Origin: Aphrophora alni
Lineage: Eukaryota; Arthropoda; Insecta; Hemiptera; Aphrophoridae
NCBI GenBank assembly: GCA_963513935.1
Contig: OY740765.1
Coordinates: 78,031,054 to 78,095,053, forward strand
DNA length: 64,000 nt
Reading direction: 5' to 3'
A model generated the notes under the pieces. The model was not told the DNA's origin, did no database searches, and saw only the letters and a list, made by a program, of their open reading frames with translations. A program made the position numbers and the translations under genes. Below, in pieces: positions 25,458 through 35,812 of this stretch. Position 1 is the first letter of the stretch. The number at the start of each line of letters is the position of its first letter.

Positions 25458-26198
25458 TTATTTTATGATATTCAAATCAGTAATTTAACAACTATTATTC
25501 ATTCAAGTAAATTATTTGGTACATAACATTTAAGACTTATCATAAGCATACAAGCCTGAATGGTATCATATTATGAGACTGCTAATTATTAAATCGACTG
25601 TATAACACAAAAAGTACAATTAAAATAAAAAATACTAATATGATGGGTATTTTGTTTTTAAAGTTATTAGATAATGTTGTTATTCGTATTGTTGATATAA
25701 TTCATTCAGACATTTGCTATTTTTTTTGTATGAAAATTAATATATAACTTTTGAGAGTTGATCAACTTTCATTATCAAGTTATAAACCTAGAGCACTTAG
25801 TTTGGGTTCCTTAGGTTGCTAGTTAGTTATAGTCCTACCTATGTTGGCCATTTTCTTCTTTTTACTTACTTTAGTCCTGAAGCTCTACAGACCATTATGG
25901 TCTTCCTCCATTCTCGTCTATCTGTGACTATACTCCAGTACCGCCTAAGTCTCCTCCTACTTTTTGCACCCCTCATTTCTTGTTCAAGCATTTGATTGGG
26001 CAATCTTTCCCTAGGTATTTTCTCCACATACCCCATCAACTAATTCTTCTTTATTTACAAAGCGTACACAGTTTTCTTCACTTAATATATTGTTTGTTGT
26101 TTATTTCTCTGTTCATTATCAATTCTCTACTCCCCTTCTCTGAAACACTGTCCCATAAATTTTCCTAATAAAAATAAATATATTTATTTCTTCTGTAG
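25458..26198 (+). other. unc119 intron remainder between exons B and C
   Basis: The region is AT-rich and ends in a pyrimidine-rich acceptor TTCTTCTGTAG at 26188-26198. No gene was seen. Confidence 0.6.
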
Positions 26199-26313
26199 AA
26201 CCAGATGAATCGGAACTTGATGTAGAAACAGAGGAATCAGATCCTAATGCAGGACGCTTTGTACGATATCAGTTTACTCCACAATTTCTTAAATTACAAA
26301 CAGTCGGAGCTAT
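26199..26313 (+). CDS. unc119: UNC119 lipid-binding chaperone, internal exon C
   Basis: Bounded by acceptor TTCTGTAG and donor GTAAGT. The carried frame gives an acidic variable stretch (EPDESELDVETEES) and then DPNAGRFVRYQFTPQFLKLQTVGA, the most conserved block of UNC119 (the vertebrate counterpart also has an Asp-Pro-Asn-Ala-Gly-Arg-Phe-Val core). Phase 2 at the 3' end: AT joins the A of exon D. The following intron is 28.3 kb long because it contains the Polinton element. Confidence 0.94.
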
Positions 26314-27347
26314 GTAAGTAAAACCAGATTTATTTTAGTACAATTTGTTTATTTTATGAATGTATGTGTTCTATGGATAAAAATAGAGCTAAACTTATGA
26401 GAAAGTATATCTTTTAAGAATAATAAATAGAACACAAAAAATATGTTTATTTATTAAACATGCTGCAATGACAATGTTGCCATCCTCAGTTTTAATTTGT
26501 TTGCTGTTGCTAATGTATCATTAAGGATGATGACATTATTTGTTGTATTTATTACTCTTAAAAAAAAAAAGTTTTCTGGTTTAGTTTTGATATAAGTTGA
26601 TCTATTTTTTTTAAGGAATGTGATAGGATATTATGTTATGTTCAGACAAGTGTGTGGGGTGAGGCCTCATATCACTATGTTCTGAGATCCAGAATTGATG
26701 TGTCAGGTGGCAGGTATTAAGCTTTTGGTCCCTGATCAATAGCATACTTTTTATTTCCCCCATAACATTAAAATGTGCACAAACATTCCATTACTTTTTC
26801 CTACACTTATGAATTCTTTTTTAATTCAAAGTAAATAAAAAGTATTCTTCACTTTTTGGACAACAATGCTGAGTTAGGTAGAAAAGTAAAAATGAAACAA
26901 AACTCACACTAGATTGTATTCCAAATTACAATTTGTATAATATGAATATTATTTTAGTACATCTTGTGACTTCATTCTTCTTAATATACGAACAATGTTA
27001 ACAAAAATATGCAATTCTACTCTTTAAACTGAGATTGACAATACATTCAACTTTCTGCACCTAACCAATATATAAAGAATAGACAAATTCTAGTATAATG
27101 AAGTAAATTGAATAACTCCCCTATAATGCCAGTTATTTTGATCGCATTATGGTTTTAATATACTGACAGGTATATTGATAATTTACTTGGTGAGGAAATT
27201 TTGAGGCTACACGCATCTTCGTATATTTCCTCAGCAGTTGTTAGGCAACAATGTAACAGACTAGACCTTTTATATGTGTTCCTAATTTAATCCAATAGTT
27301 TAACTATGGTTGTCTAAGCCGCTCAAAAGTTGTGTCTAGCGACCCCG

Positions 27348-27687
27348 GGTTAGTTAATAATGGTGCATATATGAATTTGGAAACACAGTTTAATTACAGC
27401 AAATAAACGTATTTGGGGCGTTTTATTTCTGTTACTTGGATCAACCTTAATCCACATAAAATGTACTTAAGCTTAATAGTGTTAATTTTCCCCTTTTAAA
27501 TTGCTCATTCAAAGCTGGTTAGTTTTGTGAGTGGTGTTGCAACGAGAGAAGAGCTGTGGAATGATCATATCAGGAAAGCGATCCATATCGGTACAATGTG
27601 TTGTACGACGTTTCGGTATTAAGTTATTAATAATAGTTACTAACATTCCCCTATATGCCATCACCCCCAAAACGAGTATATGTTGCA
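27348..27687 (+). repeat. Dispersed direct repeat left of the Polinton (possible solo LTR)
   Basis: Matches 51183-51545 in the same orientation. Shared blocks include TTAATAATGGTG, AAAATGTACTTAAG, GAGTGGTGTTGCAACGAGAGAAGAG, TTAAGTTATTAATAATAGTTA and a GTTGCA end. It is not part of the Polinton, which starts about 100 bp further on. A TG...CA outline is possible, but no target duplication was found. Confidence 0.65.
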
Positions 27688-27794
27688 GATGGTAGGTGTA
27701 GAGGTTTGTTTTTCTCTCAAAGATCTGCCAGTTCTTCTCTCAAAATTCGAAATTGGTTTGTATTTTCGATCTCACAAAGTTAACCCTGTGTCTA

Positions 27795-28510
27795 AGTAGA
27801 AATAAGGGCACCTGATCCCAGCCAAATCGTGGGGCACCTGATCCCAAAAGCCCCAAACCCCTTGACGTCACTTCCAGCGACGCCATTATGACGTAAAAAA
27901 GACGTCACAATGCCGTCACTGGAGATGACGTCGTTAGGGCACTTGAGACCTAGGAAACAGAGCAACCCAAAATTAAACTAGAACCAGATGCCCCTACACC
28001 AAGTTAACCTATAACTTACCCGAGATCTGTCCTCCTCACCGTCCCGATGAAGACTAACTTAAATTAACAGTTGACCTAACCTATAAAGCACAATACTACG
28101 TCACATAATACCATGGGGCACTTCAGCCCAGATTGACGTCACATAATACCATGGGGCACTTCAGCCCAGATTGACGTCAGATAATACCATGGGGCACCTG
28201 ATCCCAAAAGCCATCATTTCTGGCGATGTCATTATGACATCTCAAAAAGACGTCACAATGCCGTCACTGGAGATGACGTTGTTGGGGCATCCGATCCCAT
28301 GGTATTATGCTACGTCACCTGGGCCCCTACATTACACAATATTACATCAAACAATTTTTGTAACTTACCCCAGATCCGTCCTGCTCTTTAGCTCGACCTA
28401 GACTAACTAAACTTAACATATAACCTAACCTATAAAGCATACACTACTCTGCATGAATCTTCTTCTGTGAAGGAGGCCACGTTCTTTCACAGAAGAAATT
28501 ACTAGACAGT
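27795..28510 (+). repeat. Left terminal inverted repeat of the Polinton
   Basis: Pairs with 48911-49589. It contains three copies of a ~38-bp unit (ACGTCACATAATACCATGGG...GCCCAGATTG) against about four in the right arm. A CRE-like TGACGTCA-type half-site (TGACGTC) is repeated throughout. A perfect hairpin (TTCTTCTGTGAA/TTCACAGAAGAA) lies near the inner end at about 28458-28497. Short ORFs in this arm are mirrored in the other arm and are not genes. Confidence 0.92.
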
Positions 28511-28655
28511 TATAAGAAATAGAAAGTTAAAAGCACTGTCTATCAAATTTGTTTAAAGCCCTCTCACTACGACAAGGCGATAGACATCTAAGAGGGGAAT
28601 TTTGAAAAATAATAAAAAATAAATAATGCCACAAGTTGTGCTTTTTAGAAAGAAT

Positions 28656-30044
28656 TTACATAAAAATTTGGAGACGTATGCGTACAGGCCGCCTGCACAT
28701 AGGGCAGGTTTAAATCATGTGTGCACAGTCTCCACACAAAAGATGGCCACAGGTTCTCAAAGTGAAGATGACCCTCTCCGTCAGACAAACCGGGCATGCA
28801 TTATTCAAGCTGTCTGCAGTCCGGTTCGTCTGTTGAGGTGAGGACCCTGTGGCTGATACCGTATTTGTCCCACTAGCTGCGATGGTACTAATACCATCGC
28901 CCAGCATCTGGTGCAGGAGCCGCACCAATGACTCCCATAGACGCTGTAAAAAAAACCCTATTGTCAGTATATCATATTTATTTCTTAATCTATATAGTAT
29001 ATGTAAAAAAAGAATGCACCTGTGATCATGGAACGTCTTCCTCCTCCTCCTCCTCCTCCTCCTCCTCCTCCTCCTCCTCCTCCTCCTCCAGGTCAGAGAC
29101 AGTATCTGACCCAGAAGCTAAAACTTCCGCCAAGACCCACGTATCCCAGCGAATAGGTGTTCGGGGTGACCGGGAGTTGGAGCCCCCCTCAGCGACACCG
29201 CCGTTCCGTAGAGGTGCCACCCCTGGAAAAAAGGGCTGGATAGCTTCCCGTCAGCAACACTGTCGTTCCGTAGAGGTGCCACCCCTGGAAAAAACGGGCT
29301 GGATAGCCTGGTAGCTGTTACCTTAGGCGTTAACTATAAACAAACCCAATATTATATATCGAGCTATATAAAATAGAATATAGATACACACATATATATA
29401 TAAAGACACTCACTCTCCAGATCTGTCGCTGTGACGTTCCCGTTTGCTGTGTGACTGTGTGGGGCGTCTGTGAGGTGGAGGACGTCATGGACTGAAAAAA
29501 AAGTTTGAAATTAGATTGATTCTTCCTCTATTCACCCTCTCAAATCACACTATGTCAACCAAACATACCTGGAGTCTCCTCTCCACTCTCAAGGTGAGAT
29601 TGCCTGCCATCCCCTGTAGATCTCTTTGTATGAGAGGCGCCACGTCAGTGATAGAACATACCGGCCTGGATGTGTCCGTTAACAGGTACCGCCCGGTAAC
29701 CTCATTCAACTCTGACATTATTTGACCCAGCGCGGTACGGACATCCATCAACCAGGCCCGAGACACATCAGCACTCACCTCATATTCCTAGAAGACAATA
29801 TTTGGTAAGACATGAATAAAAACACTAGTTATTATTCTGTTCCACATGTTCTAAACTTACTCTGATAGTCTGCATGTTTACCATGCCAATTACTAGCTGA
29901 CGTGGTCTCAAACAGAGATGGCACGCTAACCGATCGTGCAGCTCCTGGTTGGCACGAGCTGTAGAGGACCTCAATGTTGTCTCACTAGGGAGATCTCTCA
30001 CCCCTTTGTGATATCACTTCTTCCTCTACCGTACGTGTTACCAA
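28656..30044 (-). pseudogene. Spliced RING-finger (C3HC4) protein gene at the Polinton left end
   Basis: Five minus-strand exons can be read: 29861-30044, 29570-29787, 29414-29491, 29026-29222 and 28656-28943. Each has an AG acceptor and all but the fourth a usable GT donor (GTAAGT, GTATGT, GTGAGT). Exon 4 encodes a ~17-residue Glu run and reaches a TGA. Exon 5 encodes a RING finger with Cys pairs CPVC, CGHLLCGDC and CPMC, the order of a C3HC4 E3 ubiquitin ligase. It is interrupted by an in-frame TAA (28710-28712) between the second and last pairs. Exon 1 needs a one-base shift. A 60-bp tandem duplication repeats the exon 4 acceptor region (29222-29300). The first coding exon was not found. 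Function is inferred as a ubiquitin ligase, perhaps anti-host, but not shown. Confidence 0.62.
29038..29091. repeat. (TCC/GAG)n trinucleotide run
   Basis: About 17 CTC triplets. On the minus strand they code the Glu run in the RING gene. Confidence 0.9.
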
Positions 30045-30164
30045 CTGAAACAGCAACAACACATGATATATTCATGCAAACAGTACCATCAACGGTACAC
30101 TTGTAAACTTGTAATACTTACAGAGTTGAAACAGTATGGAGCCGCACTGGTGGGGTGTGAGGGA

Positions 30165-30638
30165 TCAACCCCACCAGTCTTTAATATAAAACTTTTGACA
30201 GTTCATTACACAACAACTATAGCACAGATCCGATGTTGTTGTTGAACTTGTCCCTGTGCCCGTTCTAGTCACAACAGTGGTTGTTGTCGATAGCCTGTAC
30301 AGATCCATTACGATCATTCGTATGTTGCAATACCTGCACCTACAATGGCAAAAGCTGAATCCCTGACACTTTGTACATGCCAGGCTGTCAACTTTACATT
30401 CGGGTGCTTTAAAACATTTGTTAACACAACAGTACCCGGTCAAATGTTGAGGTATTTCAGGTACTTTTACTGGAACACTGAACGACTTCCTTGATCGACA
30501 GTCGGCAAGCAAACAGGTGCACAGGTTACCGTAACAATCTGGCTTGATGCAGAACACCAGATCTTTTATTTTAATTTGCTTACATGCGTTACCGCAGCAC
30601 ACATAAGATTCCAGCGTCTTACAAAGGTATAATTCCAT
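30165..30638 (-). CDS. Cysteine-rich Polinton protein, unknown
   Basis: Intact ORF of about 157 codons from an ATG at 30638. An acceptor-like TTTTTCAG directly precedes the start, so there may be a 5' leader intron. It contains about 25 Cys, many paired (CC, CxxxC, CTC, CHCRCRYC), ending in a Thr/Ser-rich patch (about residues 117-135) and a final CYSCC. The pattern suggests zinc or disulfide binding. I do not recognise the family. It lies between the RING gene and a run of unknown genes on the same strand. Its intact state in a decayed element is notable, though a short ORF can survive by chance. Confidence 0.55.
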   Translation of the reverse strand: MELYLCKTLESYVCCGNACKQIKIKDLVFCIKPDCYGNLCTCLLADCRSRKSFSVPVKVPEIPQHLTGYCCVNKCFKAPECKVDSLACTKCQGFSFCHCRCRYCNIRMIVMDLYRLSTTTTVVTRTGTGTSSTTTSDLCYSCCVMNCQKFYIKDWWG

Positions 30639-31022
30639 TATCTGAAAAATCAGAAAGTAATCCGTTAGCACAAACAAGAATAAACCGCTTGTCCTCTGTG
30701 TTCTACGGGGTTGGAACCGTCATCTGGTACGGTTAAGCCATAACAGAGCCCACATTGCAAGCCGGGGTAAGTAGAATGCTTACCCCTTGTGGAAATAGCT
30801 CCAAGCCATCGCTGTTTCCTGTGACCGCCACTCCATTACAAAATAAGGTCCCCAAATTATTTTTGTATGTTTAATTTTTGTATTTTCTTAGTGCATATCC
30901 CTGCTACGTATTACTATGACATTCAAAGGTTTACGGGAGACCTAACTCCACGCCAGGAACCTTAATGGTTTACGGGAGACTTAACTCCATGCCAGGGACC
31001 GTTAGACACACGCACACTCACA

Positions 31023-31465
31023 CTATTTGAGAAAATCATAGTAACATTTAGCACTATGCAATGCACATTTACTATCTTTTTTATTATGTTTTGATAATAC
31101 ACAATTAAAATCTACTTTCTCGGGGACTTTACATTCTGATTCCACCTCTAGCACTTTCCTGTGGAACCGTCTTAGGAATTTTGTTTTTTCTAACCCTTTT
31201 GTATATATAACAGTGAAAGGTTTACACAGTATACGTATTAAATCTTTATTGTAAGCCACATCTCCTTCTACCCACTGTATACAATGGTAATGTCTTTGTA
31301 ACCACCGTGCAGTTCTTTGAGCTTTACTATCCAACATGTCATATCGTACGGAGGTTTAAATACCGTGACACTAAAAAAATGATCACTCACAATTGCAAGT
31401 TCTTTAATAATATAGTTATTGTCATTATCCATAAACGTGTGAAACTCAACCACGGCTGTCTCCAT
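31023..31465 (-). pseudogene. Conserved Polinton/arthropod repeat protein, one frameshift
   Basis: An ATG at 31465 opens METAVVEFHTF..., followed by KELAIV and VFKPPYD. Near 31335-31341 a one-base shift is needed, after which DSKAQRTARWLQRHY, WVEGDVAYN, VIYTKGLEKTKFL and CALHSAKCYYDFL follow to 31023. I recall this order (KELAI - FKPP - WLxxxxHxxxW - YxKGxxKxxxL - CALxxA) from many repetitive hypothetical proteins of arthropods. I do not know a proven function. A nuclease-like fold is possible but speculative. The start overlaps the end of the upstream gene by about 20 nt. Confidence 0.6.
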
Positions 31466-32042
31466 ACTTAAACAGTGTAATTTTGTCGTAAAGCCTGTCA
31501 GACTCTGGCAAACCACTAGGTACTACCTCGTTCGCAGCTAGGTTCTCAATGATGTGTGCTTTCATATCGTTTTCAAAATAAAACAATTCTGATATTCGAC
31601 GTGTCACAACAGGAATACAGTCTTCAAACGCCCCCCACTCCGGTTCGCTCAAGGTGAAGGTTCGCCGCTCGTCATTTAATTTAACATAACGTTTGCCAAA
31701 AATAGATTTAACCACAATCTCGCCGCAGCTCAAGGTGAATCTACGATTACATTTTTCACTAAGAGCAGCAGTAACGTGATAACCTTTAATCAGTTGTAAT
31801 AATTCATTAAACAAATCTTGTGTAAACAACACAAAACTCCTGCCACTACGTATAAGCACACCGATTTCACAACCTGTATGTTGAAATAAACCAACTGATA
31901 CGAATTTTGTACAATCTTTATTTAAAAAATGTACGGTCTTTAAAAAAACCCCGAGCTGAAGGTTAAGTACTTTTACCAGCTTTTCGTCAATATCCTTCGT
32001 GGCGGAGACGTTCACATTTACGTCTGTACTCGTTGACTCCAT
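31446..32042 (-). CDS. Unknown Polinton protein (198 aa)
   Basis: Intact ORF from ATG 32042. The middle has a GEIVVKSIFGKRYVKLNDE segment and the C-terminal half a TLSEPEWGAFEDCIP segment. A basic beta-rich stretch followed by LSxxxW faintly recalls PC4-type single-strand DNA-binding proteins, but this is a weak impression. No signal peptide or membrane segment. It overlaps the next gene downstream by about 20 nt. Confidence 0.55.
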   Translation of the reverse strand: MESTSTDVNVNVSATKDIDEKLVKVLNLQLGVFLKTVHFLNKDCTKFVSVGLFQHTGCEIGVLIRSGRSFVLFTQDLFNELLQLIKGYHVTAALSEKCNRRFTLSCGEIVVKSIFGKRYVKLNDERRTFTLSEPEWGAFEDCIPVVTRRISELFYFENDMKAHIIENLAANEVVPSGLPESDRLYDKITLFKYGDSRG

Positions 32043-32077
32043 GACTACAAATAACCTTTTTAAAATGAGACTCGCCC

Positions 32078-32614
32078 TTATGTACTCCCCCCACCCTTAT
32101 TTACCTCTTCCTCCTCAAATACAATTCCATCGTTAATTATAGCTTCAAATTCTTCAATAATTAACGATTCCTCATCATCACCACCAAGATCGTATTGTAT
32201 GAGAGGAAACTCGTGTAACCTCGGGTCAACAAAATCAAATTGGTAGTATGTTAATTCACCAGCTGTATCCTCTTTACAATAGACACAATATCCATGAGTA
32301 TCAACCACGCCTACCTCACCCACCAATATGCAATCACCAGTAGCATACCTAGAAAGACAACCGTCAATCCTATCCGTTAAATTTTCATAAACACGGTTAG
32401 ACAAATGCCCCATTTCAACTATATAATTTTTGTCATTACGTAAATCATAACTGAATATTCTACTCAAATCATCGTGAAACTCTTTCGGTTCCTTACCAAC
32501 AAACGAGTAAAGTTGCTCAATCAAGTCATTAAATTCCGGTATTCTATCTGTAGGCACTAACCTGAAGAATGCGTGAACACTCCCTGGAAACAGTGTAAGT
32601 TCATATATACACAT
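32078..32614 (-). CDS. Unknown Polinton protein with acidic tail (178 aa)
   Basis: Intact ORF from an ATG at 32614. It has no motif I recognise. The last 35 residues are strongly acidic (DDEESLIIEEFEA, then VFEEEEV). A tandem duplication lies just upstream, probably covering its promoter. It is 35 bp from the next gene on the same strand. Capsid-cluster position suggests a virion or regulatory role, by inference only. Confidence 0.55.
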   Translation of the reverse strand: MCIYELTLFPGSVHAFFRLVPTDRIPEFNDLIEQLYSFVGKEPKEFHDDLSRIFSYDLRNDKNYIVEMGHLSNRVYENLTDRIDGCLSRYATGDCILVGEVGVVDTHGYCVYCKEDTAGELTYYQFDFVDPRLHEFPLIQYDLGGDDEESLIIEEFEAIINDGIVFEEEEVNKGGGST

Positions 32615-32616
32615 GA

Positions 32617-32799
32617 TGTCTCTTTACAGAATGAACAGGTTCAAACGTGAACAGTTTTTATACATCAACGACCATGCATGCGCAGAAACCGATTATATGA
32701 CGTTAGTACACAACGGTTCTCTTTACAGATTGAACAGGTTCAAATATGAACAGTTTTGTCCATGTATGCGCAGAAACCAATTATGGCGACTGCGCACAA
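32617..32799. repeat. Two-copy ~90-bp tandem duplication between genes
   Basis: TCTCTTTACAGA-TGAACAGGTTCAAA-TGAACAGTTTT...ATGCGCAGAAACC is present twice (from about 32619 and 32711). It lies between the candidate capsid gene and the 178-aa gene. It may be a duplicated promoter region. Confidence 0.75.
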
Positions 32800-32802
32800 C
32801 GG

Positions 32803-33990
32803 TTACACATTCACTTTTTTAACGTTACCCGAGAGGAGAGTATATACAATATGCGAGTTATGTAGAATGAGACAGTAGGTTGTAGTATTTGCCGGTATAT
32901 TTTTGGAAGCCTCAATTTCTATTCTCACATCCATAGGGCCTGATTTAATTGAATCATTCTGTTTAGAACAATCAATTACAAAAACCGGAGCTTTATCTTG
33001 AAATTGGTCCAAACTGAGATACGGAGACGGTTCCTTTTCATAATAAGATTGTAGAAATCTTGCATACATCTCATACATGATCGAAACGTCACCGTGCAAG
33101 TTGTCGTAAGGGAAATATTGTGAATTGAGATACAGTTTTACATTTGTAACATCACATCTGTCAAACAGAGTAGCATTTGATTTTATTTAATTCTTTCGAT
33201 CTGATTGGAAGGCCAATATAACGTATCGAGGTTTTTCCAACTGATTAGCTGTTTTAATGGTCCAAGAAATTTGTGTCGATTGGGGTAATGTTGGATATTC
33301 GTAAATTTCCCAAGTACGGAAAGGTATGTGTATAGGACTGTCACATTCTATCATTTTCAAAATTTTCATTCTAAAGTATCGGTTACCGTTAAATGAGGAA
33401 CTCTCCAGTGTATACTGATTATCTCAAGCGTTATTTCTGCAGCGTCGTCACTGTAGATAGCATTCCAATCGGTGGCTGATCGTAATAGTATGAGTTCTTG
33501 TTTCACATTCACTACTATCTTCTTGTAGTCTTCAAAGAATTCCATCAACAACTTCAGCGGTACAGAGAGAGTAAATTCTTCAACTTGTTTTTTCTCACCA
33601 ATACCCAACCACACCGCGTTACCTAACTTATTCTTCTCATGTTCACGTAACGATAATAGATTTTTAATTGTACTTGTAATTCCGACATTTCTCGTACGGT
33701 CCACTTTGTTAGCAGCTATCTCATATCTAATGTCATCGAATAAGAACGCTACTGCATTGTTAACAAGTTTTAGTTGCAGCCATACCGTCAGCTTTCGTTC
33801 CACTCAATTTACCCTTAATATGTAACAAACTTTCAAAAGGGGCTGTAATAACATCCTGTTGATTTATTGGAATACGAATTTCAACGTTGTTGGCATAAGT
33901 AGAGGACGCATATGGTCTGTGAGAATGATGTTCAAGATCAGTGATGACGTCATTGTAATTTGCAGCACTATTTATTGCCAGTAGTTCCAT
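32803..33990 (-). pseudogene. Candidate major capsid protein (double jelly-roll) of the Polinton
   Basis: Coding from an ATG at 33990 to 32803 is about 395 codons in three or four frames, with shifts near 33800, 33370 and between 33187 and 33100. Conserved-looking blocks in order are EIRIPINQQDVITAPFES, LVNNAVAFLFDDIRYE with DRTRNVGITSTIKN, FFEDYKKIVVNVKQELIL, EKPRYVILAFQSDRKN, VIDCSKQNDSIKSGP and NIPANTTTYCLILH. I associate this order with a widespread arthropod element protein found next to the protease and minor capsid genes. Polinton and adintovirus capsid proteins occupy the same place. The capsid role is inference. A fold search would settle it. Confidence 0.6.
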
Positions 33991-34806
33991 TGTTAACTTT
34001 GAATCCTAACGACCTAAGGAACAGAATATTCCGTCGTGTTAACACGGCTAGGGGTCGACTTATACTGACGTCTTTTTTATACTGACGGTCGTTAAATACG
34101 AGACCCATTCCGTCGTAAGTGTAATCTGACAGACCAGTATCCCCTCTGAAATCTACAGGAGCACCGATCTGATCTGTTAAACTTACTCTGATATTATGAA
34201 TAGTTTTTACTTTGACAGGTAAATATATTATTGTCGGGGGAATGTCCACAATCTTGTACCCTGGAGGTACTTGTGGGTAAAACTCGTGTATAACATGTAC
34301 ACTCTGTATAACTCTGTACTGTTTTGAAACGACCCCTTCACAATATTACACTCTACACGAATCACATTCACTTTTATTACATCAACTGGTAAATCAGATT
34401 CATGTTTAGTATTAGCTACCAAGTCACCGTTCTTAAAACCGAGTAATTTCCCGATAGAGCCCTCTTTAAATCGAATCGTTCTAGAACACTTTATCTCCGC
34501 TTTCAATGTATTATTGTTGGGTTTCAGGGATAATGCAACCCTCGATGGCAACTGTGACTTGATATATTTTTCAATATCCTAGATTTAATACGAACCAGTT
34601 CGTATACTAATGTTCACTTCACCACCATTATCTTTTGGATCTTTACCGAGGTAAAATTTATTATTAATACCCTCCACTATATTTGAGATTGAATTGTAAG
34701 TGGCAAAGTCAATGAGCCCAATCTCCCACTCACCATCATCCAACTCGACTGGAGGAAAGAAATCACACGAAATTGTAGAACTATTACCACTTAAAACGAT
34801 ACTCAT
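33968..34806 (-). pseudogene. Candidate minor capsid (penton-like) protein
   Basis: An ATG at 34806 overlaps the protease stop as ATGA. Blocks in order are VLSGNSSTISCDFFPPVEL with GEWEIGLIDFATYNS, then (after in-frame TAA at 34585-34587 and TAG at 34579-34581) LKPNNNTLKAEI, IGKLLGFKNGD, HESDLPVDVIKVN and IRVECNIVKGS. After a frameshift near 34250 come PPTIIYLPVKV and PVDFRG. The short beta-rich protein, placed between the protease and the candidate major capsid gene, fits the single jelly-roll minor capsid protein of Polintons. That assignment rests on gene order and recalled similarity. The end overlaps the downstream gene by 23 nt. Confidence 0.6.
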
Positions 34807-35162
34807 GATAGAAACTTTAAGCACAAATGTCCGCACACGACTGAGGTATCACTTTGATGTCTTTTATAGTTATAGTGAATATTAGTACCTGTACTAAAGT
34901 ACCCAGTCAACTCATTTGGCGGTTTAAGATTTCCAAAACTGTCGAAATACTCTACGCTGTTACCCCGTTTTTTATAACACACCCAATGTGTACCTTCACC
35001 GTTAATACTGTCTAGGTTTACAATAGCATTTTCATTTTTCAAAGGTTTCGAGGGAAGGCTGTCTCTCATGTAGACACCTCTAAAATACGGGATCCTCAGT
35101 TTCAAGACATATTTCTCCAAGTCAATATTTGTTAATGGTCTATTCTTAAATGAATCTAACAA
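34803..35162 (-). CDS. Adenain/Ulp1-like cysteine protease
   Basis: Open frame of 119 codons containing GTHWVCY (catalytic His), VEYFDSFG (catalytic Asp), and a C-terminal QSDTSVVCGHLCLKF with the oxyanion Gln and catalytic Cys. This is the complete triad of the adenovirus-protease family that matures Polinton and adintovirus capsids. N-terminal IPYFRGVYMRDSLP is typical of the group. No in-frame ATG exists at the expected start. The frame opens at TTG (35162) beside a run of ten A, so the true start may have been lost by an indel. It overlaps the upstream gene and shares an ATGA with the downstream gene. Confidence 0.88.
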   Translation of the reverse strand: MLDSFKNRPLTNIDLEKYVLKLRIPYFRGVYMRDSLPSKPLKNENAIVNLDSINGEGTHWVCYKKRGNSVEYFDSFGNLKPPNELTGYFSTGTNIHYNYKRHQSDTSVVCGHLCLKFLS

Positions 35163-35705
35163 CTTTTTTTTTTACCTCCCCGGCGCTTTTTACCTCTACC
35201 TTTCTTATACGGTTTCAAGTAAAGACTCTTCCCCTTTAACTGTTTCAATAGTTGTAGTACTGTACGTTTTCTCCTTTGCCTCTTTCCACCCCCTAATTTT
35301 GTTTTAGCCTTCATTGCAGCTGTGACAGCCATAGCAGCGACACGTTTACCCAAAGATGCATTCCCTGCTTTAACTCTACCCTAAGCCTTTCTGGCAAGTA
35401 TTTTATCGGCTTCCCTACGTCGTTCTGAATCACCGTATCTACTGTATGCTATATCGTGTTCCTTACAAGCTTCGTCCAGTGGGTTCACACCTTTATCTTC
35501 ACGAGCTAAACATTTGGCAAGTTTTGTACCTGGACCACAATAGTTTTAAGACGGTAAGTGGAGTTAATAAAGTACGGTAAGATGCTAATAAATCAACTGC
35601 TTTATTCAAAACCTTATCACCTGCGCCTAATAACGAGGATACAAAACCACGACCTTTCCTCTTTGACTTTCGATGCCTGGTAGATGTTGCTCGTTTTGCA
35701 GCCAT
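35156..35705 (-). pseudogene. PLA2-domain basic virion protein (parvovirus VP1-like domain)
   Basis: An ATG at 35705 opens a basic N-terminus (RHRKSKRKGRGFVSSLLGAGDK). After a frameshift near 35548 comes a phospholipase A2-like domain. It has the calcium loop YCGPG, the NPLDEACKEHDIAYS segment with the HD catalytic pair, and the D-x-x-x-A-D-K helix ending in ILARKA. A TAG at about 35382-35384 then interrupts, and the same frame continues with a Lys/Arg-rich tail to 35156. Such PLA2 domains occur in parvovirus VP1 and adintovirus-like proteins, where they help the particle leave the endosome. The gene ends within the start of the protease gene. Confidence 0.8.
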
Positions 35706-35812
35706 TTATATACTGATCAAAAAGGTCGGGGGTGCGTTCTATGAAGAGTAAAATATATCCGACAGTAAGGTGTACAAGTCCTTGAGACGTGTCTCCTTCA
35801 TACAGGTGATTT

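Noticed and set aside
28171..28401. ORF of 76 codons mirrored at 49020-49250
   Set aside because: Both lie in the two arms of the Polinton inverted repeat and translate the repeat; no known domain.
28928..29314. Ser-rich plus-strand ORF
   Set aside because: Complement of the Glu run in the RING gene and its tandem duplication.
32613..32822. Plus-strand ORF with internal repeat
   Set aside because: Produced by the 90-bp tandem duplication.
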